Source: Nocardiopsis ganjiahuensis DSM 45031 (GTDB lineage Bacteria; Actinomycetota; Actinomycetes; Streptosporangiales; Streptosporangiaceae). Taken from it: a stretch of 64,000 nt of DNA. Numbering within the stretch: position 1 is the stretch's first letter; every line of letters begins with the position of its first letter. The stretch spans positions 174,066 through 238,065 of the forward strand of contig NZ_ANBA01000015.1 of NCBI RefSeq assembly GCF_000341085.1, written 5' to 3'. Position numbers and translations under genes: made by a program. Of the stretch, positions 26,101 through 33,363 are shown one piece after another. Under the pieces are notes generated by a model, which was not told the DNA's origin, ran no database searches, and worked only from the letters and a program-made list of their open reading frames with translations.

Positions 26101-26469
26101 GTCGTCGGCGCCCAACTACGCGTCCCGATGGTGACCGTGGTGCTGCGCAAGGCCTACGGGCTGGGAGCGCAGGCCATGGCGGGCGGCCACCTGCGCGCGC
26201 CCGCCGCCACCCTGGCCTGGCCCACCGGAGAGCTGGGGCCGATGGGATTGGAGGGCGCGGTACGGCTCGGGTTCCGCAAGGAGCTCGAGGCCATCGAGGA
26301 CCCCGAGGAGCGGACGGCGGCCTTCGACGCCGTGCTCGCCGAGGCCTACAGGCGCGGACGGGCCACCAGCGCGGCCTCGGTGTTCGAACTGGACGACGTC
26401 ATCGACCCGGCCGAGACCCGGAACTGGATCGTCGCCGCCCTGGCCGAGGGGCGCGGAGCCGCCGGCTAG
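23134..26469 (+). CDS. Single-chain acyl-CoA carboxylase (BC-BCCP-CT fusion)
   Basis: 1111 residues from GTG 23134. Residues 1-460 are biotin carboxylase: VANRGEVAVR, the ATP-grasp loop KALAGGGGRGMRA, ECSVQRRHQK and E304 in EANPRLQVEHTVTEE. Residues about 510-580 are the biotin carrier, with biotinyl K544 in LQAMKMEHV. Residues about 590-1111 are a complete carboxyltransferase with both halves (GGCCDVVIATRD-type oxyanion region, DTPGFMVGPEAE and YGLGAQAMAGG). The enzyme carboxylates an acyl-CoA with bicarbonate and ATP. Most actinobacterial acyl-CoA carboxylases are split AccA/AccD proteins; this one-chain form is like the LCC/YCC enzymes. Regulated by the divergent TetR. Its stop overlaps the convergent MFS stop. 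Confidence 0.92.
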   Translation: MPEPTRLLVANRGEVAVRVVRAAASLGLDTVAVYAAEDAGAAHVRLAGQARPLNASGPAAYLDAERLVAVARETGCALVHPGYGFLSEDAGFAELCAASGLVFVGPSPETLSLFGDKARARGLAERLGVPVPPGTSGATSLEEAEAFLRGLGPGGAVMVKALAGGGGRGMRAVTDPADLPFAYERCRSEARNALGRGDLYVERLVEGARHVEVQVIGDGTGAVTHLWERECSVQRRHQKLVETAPAPGLPERLRQRLLDAALTLAREVSYSGLGTFEFLVGAGGPTGSPAGSADPGSPGFHFIEANPRLQVEHTVTEEVTGIDLVAAQIEVALGRTLADQDLGQDAVPAPRGHAVQARVSLETTGPDGSALPASGTLTAFTPPTGPGVRVDTHGAVGHTAGDGFDPLLAKVVAHAPRGGLIAAADLADRALAEFSVAGADTNIPFLRAVLRHPVFRSGKATTCFVTDHLTELRARAGAAPLVPRASSPPDPTSASADEERPEAPDGHPDGHLTAPFSATVVSVEAAPGDRVRAGAPLLVLQAMKMEHVLAAPASGTVGEVRTAVGDTVTEGEPLLEFVADGSEEEAGPVEDEVDLDQVRPDLADVLERHALGTDGRRPEAVAKRHRLGRRTARENIADLCGDGGFTEYGALAVAAQRGRRSDEDLAANTPADGMVTGIGRINTDRHGHDSTGGRPGDGTDCVVMSYDYTVMAGTQGVINHRKTDRMLEIAHRRRLPVVLFAEGGGGRPGDVDPNTASALGVTTFAAMGRLSGRVPTVGVASGRCFAGNAALLGCCDVVIATRDANIGMGGPAMIEGGGLGVYRPEEIGPVEVQEPNGVIDLLVEDDAAAVRAARDYLSYFQGPDDDWEAADQRLLRHVVPENRLRVYDVRRAVRTLADTGSVLELRRRFGPGLVTALVRVEGRPMGLIANDPAHLGGAIDADGADKAARFLRLCDAHGLPVLSLCDTPGFMVGPEAERTATVRYFSQLFVVGAQLRVPMVTVVLRKAYGLGAQAMAGGHLRAPAATLAWPTGELGPMGLEGAVRLGFRKELEAIEDPEERTAAFDAVLAEAYRRGRATSAASVFELDDVIDPAETRNWIVAALAEGRGAAG

Positions 26470-27740
26470 CCGGCCGGCCGGGCCGACGTGTCGGCCCGGC
26501 TCTCCGGCTCCGTCCCCTCACGGGTCACCAGAAGGGCCAGGACCAGACCGGACAGCGCGGACAGTGTGGCGACCACCGGAACCAGACCGGCGCCGGCGGC
26601 CACGGCGAGCCCGCCGCCCACCCCGCCCAGCGCGGCTCCCACGTACACCGAACTGCTGAGCACCGCCATGGCCTGGGTCGCGGCACGCGGCCCGACCCGG
26701 GCCAGGGTGAGCGCCTGCACCGTGGTCGGCACCGCCCAGGCAGCCGCGGACCAGCACACCAGCAGTGCGGCGGCCGCCCAGACCGGAACCGGGGCGGTCA
26801 GCCACAGGAGCGCGAAGGCGGCCATCGTCAGGCAGAAGGCGCCGCAGGACAGCCCGAACGCCCACCGCGGGCCGACCCGGTCCACCATCCGGCCCGCGTA
26901 CTGGGTGCCCGCCACCCCGCCGACGCCGGCGGCGACCAACAGCGCGGACAGCTGGTGCGGCCCCACCCCGGACAGCCCGGCGAGGAAGGGGGCCAGGTAG
27001 GTCTGGAAGGCGAGGTTGCCCGCGACCACCAGAGCCGTGACCGCGAGCAGGCCCACGACGGTGAGGTTCAGCAGCGGCCGCAGGGACCCCGCCAGTTCGG
27101 CGCGGACGGCCGCCATCGCGCCAGGTCCCGTCCCCGTCGGAGCCGGTGCGCCCGCACCGCCCTCCGGGGCGGCCTCCCGGGACGCCCCTGCCGCGGGCAG
27201 CGACCGGGCCGCCAGGAGCAGGGCGAGACCGCCGAGCAGCCCGCAGGACACGAACGTGGCCCGCCACCCGAAGGCCGCGCCGATCCACGTCCCCGCGGGC
27301 ACTCCCAGCAGGATCGCTCCGGTCAGGCCGGTCATCACCGCGGCCAGGTACCTGCCCCGCCGCTCCTGCGGGGCCCGGGTGGTGGCCGCCGCCAGCGCGG
27401 CGGGCAGCACCACGGCGCCGGCCAGCGCCGCGACCACCCGCAGCGCCACCAGGGCCGGGTAGCCCTCCACCCACACCACCGCCAGGTTGGCGAGGGTGAA
27501 CACGGCCAGGGCGGCCGACAGCACCCGCCGCAGCGGCAGCCGGGCGAGCAGGACCCCCCAGAGCGGCGCGGTGAGCGCGTAGACCAGCGAGTAGACGGTG
27601 ACCAGTTGGCCCGCCGCGGTTTCGGAGACGCCGGTGTCCGCGGCGATGGCGGGGAGGACCCCGATGACGATGAAGTCGTCGGTCTGCACGGTGAAGGCGG
27701 CCAGGACGAGGGCCAGGAGCCAGAGAGGAGGAGTACGCAT
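26466..27740 (-). CDS. MFS transporter, drug:H+ antiporter type
   Basis: 424 residues from ATG 27740. Twelve membrane segments begin with LWLLALVLAAFTVQTDDFIV; the loop 2-3 motif is degenerate (LWGVLLARLPLRRVL) and motif C appears as LTGAILLGVPAGTWIGAAFGWR (core GVPAGTWIGAAFGWR). This is the AraJ/YdhP-like DHA1 group, which exports drugs or metabolites. A TACCCT box sits 6 bases before the ATG, within an operator shared with the divergent TetR gene. The last two codons overlap the acyl-CoA carboxylase stop through CTAG at 26466-26469, so no terminator separates the two. Confidence 0.9.
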   Translation of the reverse strand: MRTPPLWLLALVLAAFTVQTDDFIVIGVLPAIAADTGVSETAAGQLVTVYSLVYALTAPLWGVLLARLPLRRVLSAALAVFTLANLAVVWVEGYPALVALRVVAALAGAVVLPAALAAATTRAPQERRGRYLAAVMTGLTGAILLGVPAGTWIGAAFGWRATFVSCGLLGGLALLLAARSLPAAGASREAAPEGGAGAPAPTGTGPGAMAAVRAELAGSLRPLLNLTVVGLLAVTALVVAGNLAFQTYLAPFLAGLSGVGPHQLSALLVAAGVGGVAGTQYAGRMVDRVGPRWAFGLSCGAFCLTMAAFALLWLTAPVPVWAAAALLVCWSAAAWAVPTTVQALTLARVGPRAATQAMAVLSSSVYVGAALGGVGGGLAVAAGAGLVPVVATLSALSGLVLALLVTREGTEPESRADTSARPAG

Positions 27741-27747
27741 CGAATAA

Positions 27748-27765
27748 GGGTAACAGTTGTTACCC
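27748..27765. promoter_or_regulatory. TetR operator between MFS and TetR genes
   Basis: GGGTAACAGTTGTTACCC has 8-bp perfect arms around a GT centre and overlaps the -10 region of the MFS gene. The divergent TetR protein is the natural binder. Confidence 0.8.
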
Positions 27766-27811
27766 AAATGCTTGTGCCAGAGTTGGGGACCGGTAGGACC
27801 AGGAGGTACAC

Positions 27812-28390
27812 ATGGCTCGGAAAGCCGATCCGGCAAGGCGCCGCGAGGTCCTGGACGCTGTCATCGAACAGTTGGCGCACACCGGGATCAGCGGGTTCAC
27901 GCTGCGCGGCCTCGCCCAGGGGCTGGGCCAGAGCACACGTGTGCTCACCCACCACTTCGCCGACCGGGAGGACCTGCTCTCGGCGGTCCTGGCCCGCCTG
28001 GACGAGCGCCAGCACCGGTCCCTGCTGGCCACCAGGGGCTGGGAGGACCCGGCCGTCCCGGTCAGCGGCATCGTCCGCGACGCCTGGCGGCGCAACCTCG
28101 GCGAGGAGCTGCCCATGACCCGGCTCATCCGGGAGATCGAGGGCCTGGCGGCTTCGGGGCAGCTGCCCGCCGCCGGCGCGGGGTTCGTGCGCGGCCGCGC
28201 GGAGTTCGTCGCCTCGTGCCTGACCCTGCGCCGGGTGCCCGCCGACCGCGCCCTCATCCTGGCCACGCTGCTGAACTCGGCCTTCTCCGGGCTGGAGACC
28301 GACTACCTCGTCACCGGCGACCGGGGGCGCGCCGAAGCCGGGCTGGAGCTGCTCTGCGACTGGATCGACAGCGCCGCTCCAGCCCTCTGA
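27812..28390 (+). CDS. TetR-family repressor of the MFS pump
   Basis: 192 residues from ATG 27812 with AGGAGG upstream. Helix-turn-helix at residues 29-55 (FTLRGLAQGLGQSTRVLTHHF core). The C-terminal domain matches the TetR_C group with bulky Trp residues (DAWRRNLGEELPMTRLIREIEG core AWRRNLGEELPMTRLI). Divergent from the MFS pump with a perfect operator in between, it should repress the pump until a substrate binds. The stop is 67 bases from the convergent TetR gene. Confidence 0.9.
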   Translation: MARKADPARRREVLDAVIEQLAHTGISGFTLRGLAQGLGQSTRVLTHHFADREDLLSAVLARLDERQHRSLLATRGWEDPAVPVSGIVRDAWRRNLGEELPMTRLIREIEGLAASGQLPAAGAGFVRGRAEFVASCLTLRRVPADRALILATLLNSAFSGLETDYLVTGDRGRAEAGLELLCDWIDSAAPAL

Positions 28391-28422
28391 ACAGGGAGGA
28401 CACACCGGCGAAGGCGCCCGCA

Positions 28423-28439
28423 CCGGTGCCGGGCACCGG
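28423..28439. terminator. Weak hairpin between convergent TetR genes
   Basis: CCGGTGC and GCACCGG form a 7-bp stem over a 3-base loop in the short convergent gap. Its strength is doubtful. Confidence 0.4.
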
Positions 28440-28456
28440 GCCGGGCCCGCCCCCGC

Positions 28457-29098
28457 TCAGTCCTCGTGCCGGACCCGGACCTTCTCGTAGACGGGGACCA
28501 GACCGTCGATGAAGGCCGTCAGCGCCAGTTCGAAGCTGTCCTCGTCGATCTCGGCGGCCACCTCGGCCAGCCGGTGGGCCTGCGACAGGTTGGGGTAGCG
28601 GTCCTGGTAGACCCGCACGTCGTCGTCGAACCCGCGTGAGAAGGAGTTGGTCGCGGCACCCACCACCAGGTACTTGGTGGAGGCCCCGATCATCGTGGCG
28701 TAGCGGGGCGGCCAGCCCGCACTCACGAGCCCGCCGTGCACGGCGTCGGCGCGGCGCAGCGCCTCCTCGCGGCGCCCGGGGCCGGCGGCGATCACCGGGA
28801 GCAGGTTGGGGTGCGCGTCGAGGGCCGCGCGGTAGGAGCGGGCCCACACGGCCAGCCCCTCACGCCAGTCACCGCCGTCGAAGCCGGTGACGTCGATGTG
28901 CGTGGTGGCCTCCTCGGCGACCTCGCTGAGCAGTTCTTCCTTGGTGCGGTAGTGGCTGTACAGCGAGGCGGCCTGTACCGCGAGCTCCTGGGCGAGCTTG
29001 CGCATGGACAGCTTCTCCAGCCCGTCCCGGTCGATGAGCGTGAGCGCGGCTCCGCGAATCGCCGGTTTGCTCAGGATCGGTGTCTTGGGTCGGGCCAC
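28457..29098 (-). CDS. TetR-family regulator with tetracycline-repressor-like C domain
   Basis: 213 residues from GTG 29098, chosen because GGGGAG lies 6 bases upstream and the protein then starts MARPKTPILSKPAIRG, a normal TetR beginning. Helix-turn-helix at about residues 25-50 (LEKLSMRKLAQELAVQAASLYSHYRTKEE core LAQELAVQAASLYSHYRTK). The C domain (WREGLAVWARSYRAALDAHPNLLPVIAAG core) is of TetR_C type. It is divergent from an acyl-CoA dehydrogenase gene with an operator-like inverted repeat at 29280-29300, so it probably controls that enzyme. Confidence 0.88.
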   Translation of the reverse strand: MARPKTPILSKPAIRGAALTLIDRDGLEKLSMRKLAQELAVQAASLYSHYRTKEELLSEVAEEATTHIDVTGFDGGDWREGLAVWARSYRAALDAHPNLLPVIAAGPGRREEALRRADAVHGGLVSAGWPPRYATMIGASTKYLVVGAATNSFSRGFDDDVRVYQDRYPNLSQAHRLAEVAAEIDEDSFELALTAFIDGLVPVYEKVRVRHED

Positions 29099-29279
29099 GA
29101 AAGGCTCCCCTTCTGCACTGTTCTCCACGCTGCGCCGTCGCGTGCCGGTCGGTCCGGTGTCCGCGCCGATCATCGCACGGCGGCGGCCCGCGCTCTGCGG
29201 GGTATCGGTGATTCCACCGCAACCTCACAGCGTCAGGCCGCTCTCTTGCGCGGACCGTCGGGCACAACGTACCCTCAAA

Positions 29280-29300
29280 TAACCGAACAGCGTTAGGTTA
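29280..29300. promoter_or_regulatory. Operator of the acyl-CoA dehydrogenase
   Basis: TAACCGAAC-AGC-GTTAGGTTA has 9-bp arms with one mismatch. A TAGGTT -10 box (29294-29299) for the dehydrogenase lies inside the right arm, so binding would block transcription. The remaining roughly 180 bases back to the TetR gene show nothing else. Confidence 0.65.
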
Positions 29301-29313
29301 CTTGGGAGCAGCC

Positions 29314-30489
29314 GTGATCGATTTCTCACTGAGCGAAGAGCAGCGCGCCATCCAGAGCTGGGTGCGGACCTTCGTGGAGCGGGAGCTGATGCCGCTGGAG
29401 AACGAGGTGCTGCGCCGCGAGCGCGAGGGCCACCCGCCCGGCCTGACCCGCGAGGAGAGCACCCGGCTGCGCGCGCTGGCCCGCAAGTCGGACTTCTGGG
29501 GTGTGGCCACCCCCGAGGAGTACGGCGGCATGGGCCTGGACGCCATCAGCGAGGCCCTCATCGAGATCGAACTCGGCCGGACCTTCCTCACCTTCAAGTT
29601 CGGCGGCGAGGCCGACAACATCCTCTACTACGCCAACGAGGAGCAGAAGCGCACCTACCTGCTCCCCACCATCGAGGGTGAGCGCAGGTCCTGCTTCGCC
29701 ATCACCGAACCCGGCGCGGGCTCCGACGCCAAGGCCATCCGCACCAAGGCCGTCCGCGACGGCGACGAGTGGGTGATCAACGGCGAGAAGACCTTCATCA
29801 CCGGTGGTGAGGAGGCCGACTTCGCCATGGTCTTCGCGGTCACCGACCCCGAGAAGGGCGCCAACGGCGGTGTGACCTGCTTCCTCGTCGACCGCGACAT
29901 GGGCTGGACCTCCGAGCCCATCGACACCATGGGCGAGCGCCGCCCCGCCTCCCTCGTCTTCCAGGACGTGCGCGTCCCGCACGAGAACATCCTCGGCGAG
30001 GAGGGCTACGGCTTCGCCCTCGCGATGAAGTGGATCGGCAAGGGCCGCTACCTGCTGCCCGCCCGTGCGCTGGGCGGTTGCGAGCGGCTGCTCGACATGG
30101 CCATCGACTACGCGAAGACCCGCGAGACCTTCGGCGCGCCCATCGCCGACCGCCAGGCCATCCAGTGGATGATCGCCGACTCCCAGACCGAGATCGAGGC
30201 GCTGCGCCTGCTGGTGCTGCACGCCGCCTGGCAGGTGTCCCAGGGCAAGGACTCCCGGCACGCGCAGTCGATCGCCAAGCTGTTCGGCGGCGTGAAGGCC
30301 AACGAGATCGTCGACCGGGTCATGCAGATCCACGGCGGCATGGGGTACACCCGCGAGCTGCCCATCGAGCGCTTCTACCGCGACGTCCGCCTGCTGCGCA
30401 TCTTCGAGGGCACCGACGAGATCCAGCGCCGCACGATCGCCCGCGACCTCCTCAAGGGCCACGTGAAGGTGGGCGCAACCCTTGAGTAG
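29314..30489 (+). CDS. Acyl-CoA dehydrogenase family protein
   Basis: 391 residues from GTG 29314 (GGGAGC upstream). The three-domain ACAD layout is complete: N-terminal helices from DFSLSEEQRAIQSW, the beta domain with CFAITEPGAGSDAKAIRTKAV (core ITEPGAGSDA), and the C-terminal helices with IHGGMGYTRELPIERFYRD. The ending LRIFEGTDEIQRR holds the catalytic Glu region. It oxidises an acyl-CoA to the enoyl-CoA using FAD; chain length is not predictable here. It stands alone, under a divergent TetR regulator. Confidence 0.92.
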   Translation: MIDFSLSEEQRAIQSWVRTFVERELMPLENEVLRREREGHPPGLTREESTRLRALARKSDFWGVATPEEYGGMGLDAISEALIEIELGRTFLTFKFGGEADNILYYANEEQKRTYLLPTIEGERRSCFAITEPGAGSDAKAIRTKAVRDGDEWVINGEKTFITGGEEADFAMVFAVTDPEKGANGGVTCFLVDRDMGWTSEPIDTMGERRPASLVFQDVRVPHENILGEEGYGFALAMKWIGKGRYLLPARALGGCERLLDMAIDYAKTRETFGAPIADRQAIQWMIADSQTEIEALRLLVLHAAWQVSQGKDSRHAQSIAKLFGGVKANEIVDRVMQIHGGMGYTRELPIERFYRDVRLLRIFEGTDEIQRRTIARDLLKGHVKVGATLE

Positions 30490-30503
30490 GGAGCGGGACC
30501 GAA

Positions 30504-30543
30504 AAGGGCCCGTGTCGCACGTGGGAGCGCGGCACGGGCCCTT
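30504..30543. terminator. Bidirectional hairpin terminator
   Basis: A 15-bp stem (AAGGGCCCGTGTCGC against GCGGCACGGGCCCTT, one T-G wobble) with a 10-base loop. AAAAGG before and CTTGT after give A/T flanks on both strands. It separates the acyl-CoA dehydrogenase from the convergent FKBP gene. Confidence 0.85.
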
Positions 30544-30578
30544 GTGCGTCCGCGGTGCGGCAGCACGGTGGGGCGGAG

Positions 30579-30953
30579 TTAGCTGACGCCGACCAGGTCG
30601 ACGACGAACACCAGGGTCTCCCCCGGCTTGATGACGCCGCCGGCGCCGCGGTCGCCGTAGGCCAGGTGCGGCGGGATGACCAGCTGACGGCGGCCGCCGA
30701 CGCGCATGCCCAGGACACCCTGGTCCCAACCGGGGATGACCTGACCGGAACCCAGGCGGAAGCGCAGCGGCTCGCCGCGGTTCCAGCTGGCGTCGAACTC
30801 CTCGCCGGAGGAGTGCGCGACACCGACGTACTGCACGCTGACGGTGCTGCCGTGCCCGGCCTGGTCGCCCTCGCCGACGGTGAGGTCGGTGATCTCCAGG
30901 TCCGCGGGCGCCGGGCCCTCGATGAAGTCGATCTCAGGACGCTCGAGCGCCAT
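30579..30953 (-). CDS. FKBP-type peptidyl-prolyl cis-trans isomerase
   Basis: 124 residues from ATG 30953. One FKBP domain with VSVQYVGVAHSSGEEFDASW, LGSGQVIPGWDQGVLGMRVGGRR (core VIPGWDQGVLGM) and IPPHLAYGDRGAG, ending VFVVDLVGVS. All the usual active-site aromatic positions (Y, F, W, Y, F) are present. It is cytosolic and without a signal peptide, and helps protein folding. It follows mannose-6-phosphate isomerase on the same strand after 54 bases and may be co-transcribed with it. Confidence 0.95.
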   Translation of the reverse strand: MALERPEIDFIEGPAPADLEITDLTVGEGDQAGHGSTVSVQYVGVAHSSGEEFDASWNRGEPLRFRLGSGQVIPGWDQGVLGMRVGGRRQLVIPPHLAYGDRGAGGVIKPGETLVFVVDLVGVS

Positions 30954-31007
30954 GGTGGGTCCCCCAATTGGTGACGTGAACAGAGGGGCCCAGGTTATCG
31001 GTGGGCG

Positions 31008-32192
31008 CTAGTGGTCGCCGACAGTGGCGGCGACCACGTGGCCGTGGCCCTCCACCTTGATGGGACCGCTGTCGGCCTGGACGAACACCGATTCCCCGCG
31101 GCGCAGCGTGACCCCCTCGCCGACCTCCGCGACCAGTTCCACACTGCCGTGCAGGGACAGGACCACGGTGGGTCCGTCGCCGGGCAGGTGGGCGGTGATC
31201 CGGCCGGGGCCGATCTCGTGCAGGGCGAACTCGGGGGCGGCCGGACGGAACTCGCGGCGGCCGTCGAGGAAGCCCGGCTGGGCGTACGGGATGGGCAGCA
31301 CGGAGAAGTCCACCACGTCGAGCAGCTCGGGGGCGTCCACGTGCTTGGCGGTCAGGCCGGCACGGAGCACGTTGTCGGAGCTGGCCATCACCTCGACCGC
31401 GGTGCCCTGGAGGTAGGCGTGCAGGTTGCCCGCCGGGAGGAAGAGGGCCTGCCCCGGCCAGAGGGTGACGCGGTTCAGGAGCAGGGAGGCGACCGCGCCC
31501 GGGTCTCCGGGGTAGCGGGCCGCCAGGTCCACGACGATCTCGGCGTGGGCGCCGCGTCTGCCCCGGCCGGACCACTCCCGGACGAACTCGTCGATCATCC
31601 GGCACCGCTCGGGAGCCGGGAGGGTCAGCAGGCGGGTGAGGGCGGCCCGCAGGGCGACGTGGGTGTCGGCGTCGGACAGGTCCTCGCGGAGCGAGTTCGC
31701 CAGTTCGTTGTCGAGCCCGATCAGGTCGGCGACGGTGGCGGCGGGTTCGCGGAAGCCGCACAGGGCCTCGAAGGGCTCCAGGGCGAGGAGCAGTTCGGGT
31801 TTGTGGTGCGGGTCGCGGTAGTTGCGGTGGGGGGCGTCGACGGGGATGCCCGCGCGCTCCTCCGACTCGTAGCCGGAGCGGGCCCGTTCGGCGTCGGGGT
31901 GCACCTGGAGCGAGAGGGGGGCCTCGGCCGCGAGGTACTTGAGGAGGTAGGGCAACCGGGCGCCGAAGCGTTCGGCGGTCCTGGGGCCCAGGACGCGGTG
32001 GGGGTCCTCGGAGATCAGCTCCGGGAGGGGTCTGGAGCCGTCGTCGCAGTGCGCGGTGCTGGGGGCGCCGTGGTGGGCGCCCAGCCAGAGCTCGGCCTGG
32101 GGTGTGCCGTCGGGTTCGGTGCCCAGCAGGCGAGGAATGGCAGAGCGTGCTCCCCAGGCGTACGGTCGTACCCGGTTGGTGAGCCTGTGCAT
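31008..32192 (-). CDS. manA: Mannose-6-phosphate isomerase, class I
   Basis: 394 residues from ATG 32192, which gives the normal family start (MHRLTNRVRPYAWG). Zinc-ligand motifs are visible: QVHPDAERA, the HKPELLLALEPFEAL block and GNLHAYLQG. The C-terminal cupin ends RRGESVFVQADSGP. It interconverts fructose-6-phosphate and mannose-6-phosphate, feeding GDP-mannose and mannosylated cell-envelope or mycothiol-independent glycans. The 405 bases upstream contain no gene. FKBP follows downstream. Confidence 0.95.
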   Translation of the reverse strand: MHRLTNRVRPYAWGARSAIPRLLGTEPDGTPQAELWLGAHHGAPSTAHCDDGSRPLPELISEDPHRVLGPRTAERFGARLPYLLKYLAAEAPLSLQVHPDAERARSGYESEERAGIPVDAPHRNYRDPHHKPELLLALEPFEALCGFREPAATVADLIGLDNELANSLREDLSDADTHVALRAALTRLLTLPAPERCRMIDEFVREWSGRGRRGAHAEIVVDLAARYPGDPGAVASLLLNRVTLWPGQALFLPAGNLHAYLQGTAVEVMASSDNVLRAGLTAKHVDAPELLDVVDFSVLPIPYAQPGFLDGRREFRPAAPEFALHEIGPGRITAHLPGDGPTVVLSLHGSVELVAEVGEGVTLRRGESVFVQADSGPIKVEGHGHVVAATVGDH

Positions 32193-32597
32193 CCGCTCCC
32201 CGCTTTCCCGTCGGCGTGTCCTCACCCCGTGGACGTTCCGGCGAGGTGGGAACAGTCTTGCCAAGAGAGGCCTCCCGGTCGACACGGCACGCCCCACATC
32301 TCGCGGTGGTGCACACCTCACCTCGCCGGATGGGCAGGCACCCTGTTGCGGCGCCCGGTGACGGCAACGAAGTTACTGGGAAGTAAACCACGTTCCCGGA
32401 CACGTGAACAGCACCACACCATTACCTTCCAGAGACAACGGACGGTGCCCTCCGGGTGACCGCCGACCCTACCAGCGGGCAATTGTCGGCATTCGGGGAC
32501 CGGAGAGCGCATGGGAAAAGCGTAGTCGCGAAGAGCCGCCGGGGAAGGGCCGACGGTCACCCGGTTCGGACCCGGCGGCGCCGACCCGCGACCGGGG
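32193..32597. other. 405-base intergenic region, no gene seen
   Basis: No frame here has convincing codon use or homology. GGGAAGTAAACCACGTTCCC at 32378-32397 is an inverted repeat with 5-bp arms in a locally AT-richer patch. On the minus strand a TACGCT box precedes an ATG at 32512 by 6 bases, but the 64-codon frame that follows is rich in unlikely residues. The region presumably carries the manA promoter. Confidence 0.5.
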
Positions 32598-33149
32598 TCA
32601 GCGTTCGCGCCGCACCCGGTCGGAGGCCTCGGCCAGGCGGTCGACGACCTGCTGGGTGAGCACGGGGTCGGGTCGGCCCAGCCCCGCGATCGAGGACATG
32701 TACATGCCGTCGCCGGCCAGCCGGATGGTCTCGGCCAGCACGGGGTCGGTGAGTTCGGCGTGCAACAGGTCGCCCCAGCGGTCGAACAGCTCCTTGACCA
32801 GGATCCCCGCCTCCGGAGGGATGTCCTCCTTGCTCCGCAGGGCGGCGATGACCGCCCAGTAGAGCTCCCCCTCCGCCGAGGTCTGCGGCAGCGACGTGCG
32901 CAGGAAGTAGCGGACCACTCCCTCCTCGCTCACCACCGCCTCGCGGAACTCCTCCTCCGCGAGCGCCCGGACGCGCTCCATGAGGCCGACCATCATGGAC
33001 GCCTTCGAGGGGAAGTGGTAGAGCAGCCCTCCCTTGGACACTTCGGCGGTACGGGCCACCAGCTCCAGGGTCACCGAGGAATAACCGTCGCTGATCAGGA
33101 TGTCCTGTAGGGCGTCGAGGATGCGGTCGCGCGTGTTCGATGTGCTCAC
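32598..33149 (-). CDS. TetR-family repressor of the DHA2 drug pump
   Basis: 183 residues from GTG 33149. TACAGT lies 7 bases before the GTG, so it is probably leaderless. Helix-turn-helix at residues 25-50 (VTLELVARTAEVSKGGLLYHFPSK core). The C-terminal domain (EEGVVRYFLRTSLPQTSAEGELYWAVIAALRS core ELYWAVIAALRS) is of the TetR_C_6-like group found with multidrug pumps. Two 19-bp direct repeats cover both divergent promoters, so it should repress the pump and itself, like the LfrR/LfrA type of pair. Confidence 0.92.
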   Translation of the reverse strand: MSTSNTRDRILDALQDILISDGYSSVTLELVARTAEVSKGGLLYHFPSKASMMVGLMERVRALAEEEFREAVVSEEGVVRYFLRTSLPQTSAEGELYWAVIAALRSKEDIPPEAGILVKELFDRWGDLLHAELTDPVLAETIRLAGDGMYMSSIAGLGRPDPVLTQQVVDRLAEASDRVRRER

Positions 33150-33151
33150 GA

Positions 33152-33196
33152 TTGACACTGTACCGGCTGGACGGTACTGTACCGGCTGGACGGTTG
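33152..33196. promoter_or_regulatory. Pump promoter with tandem 19-bp operators
   Basis: ACTGTACCGGCTGGACGGT occurs twice back to back (33157-33175, 33176-33194). Each copy contains the dyad GTACCG-N6-CGGTAC or a close variant. On the plus strand TTGACA (33152-33157) and TACTGT (33175-33180) are 17 bases apart, an almost ideal promoter for the pump gene. On the minus strand TACAGT (33157-33162) serves the TetR gene. The predicted pump leader is about 177 bases long and shows no clear structure. Confidence 0.85.
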
Positions 33197-33363
33197 AAGA
33201 GTCCCGAACTGTGCCCGCACCCGGGTCCCGGACCACGCGTGCCGCACCCCTCGGTCGACCAGACTTCCCGTTCCGCCCGGCAGTACCGACTCCTTGCCGG
33301 GCCCGTGCCCTCACACCGAGCGGCGCACCGTCCACCAGCCACCACAAGCGATACGAGGGAAAG

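Noticed and set aside
23095..26115. A 1006-codon minus-strand frame opposite the acyl-CoA carboxylase
   Set aside because: Same effect: a mirror of a real gene in GC-rich DNA, with no domains and no ribosome-binding site.
28423..28439. Shared operator for the two convergent TetR genes
   Set aside because: The dyad lies between gene ends, not at promoters, so it can at most act as a weak terminator.
32318..32560. An 80-codon minus-strand ORF in the gap upstream of manA
   Set aside because: Composition is unlike a folded protein (clusters of Cys, Trp, Arg), codon use is not gene-like, and no ribosome-binding site precedes it; a -10-like box alone is not enough.
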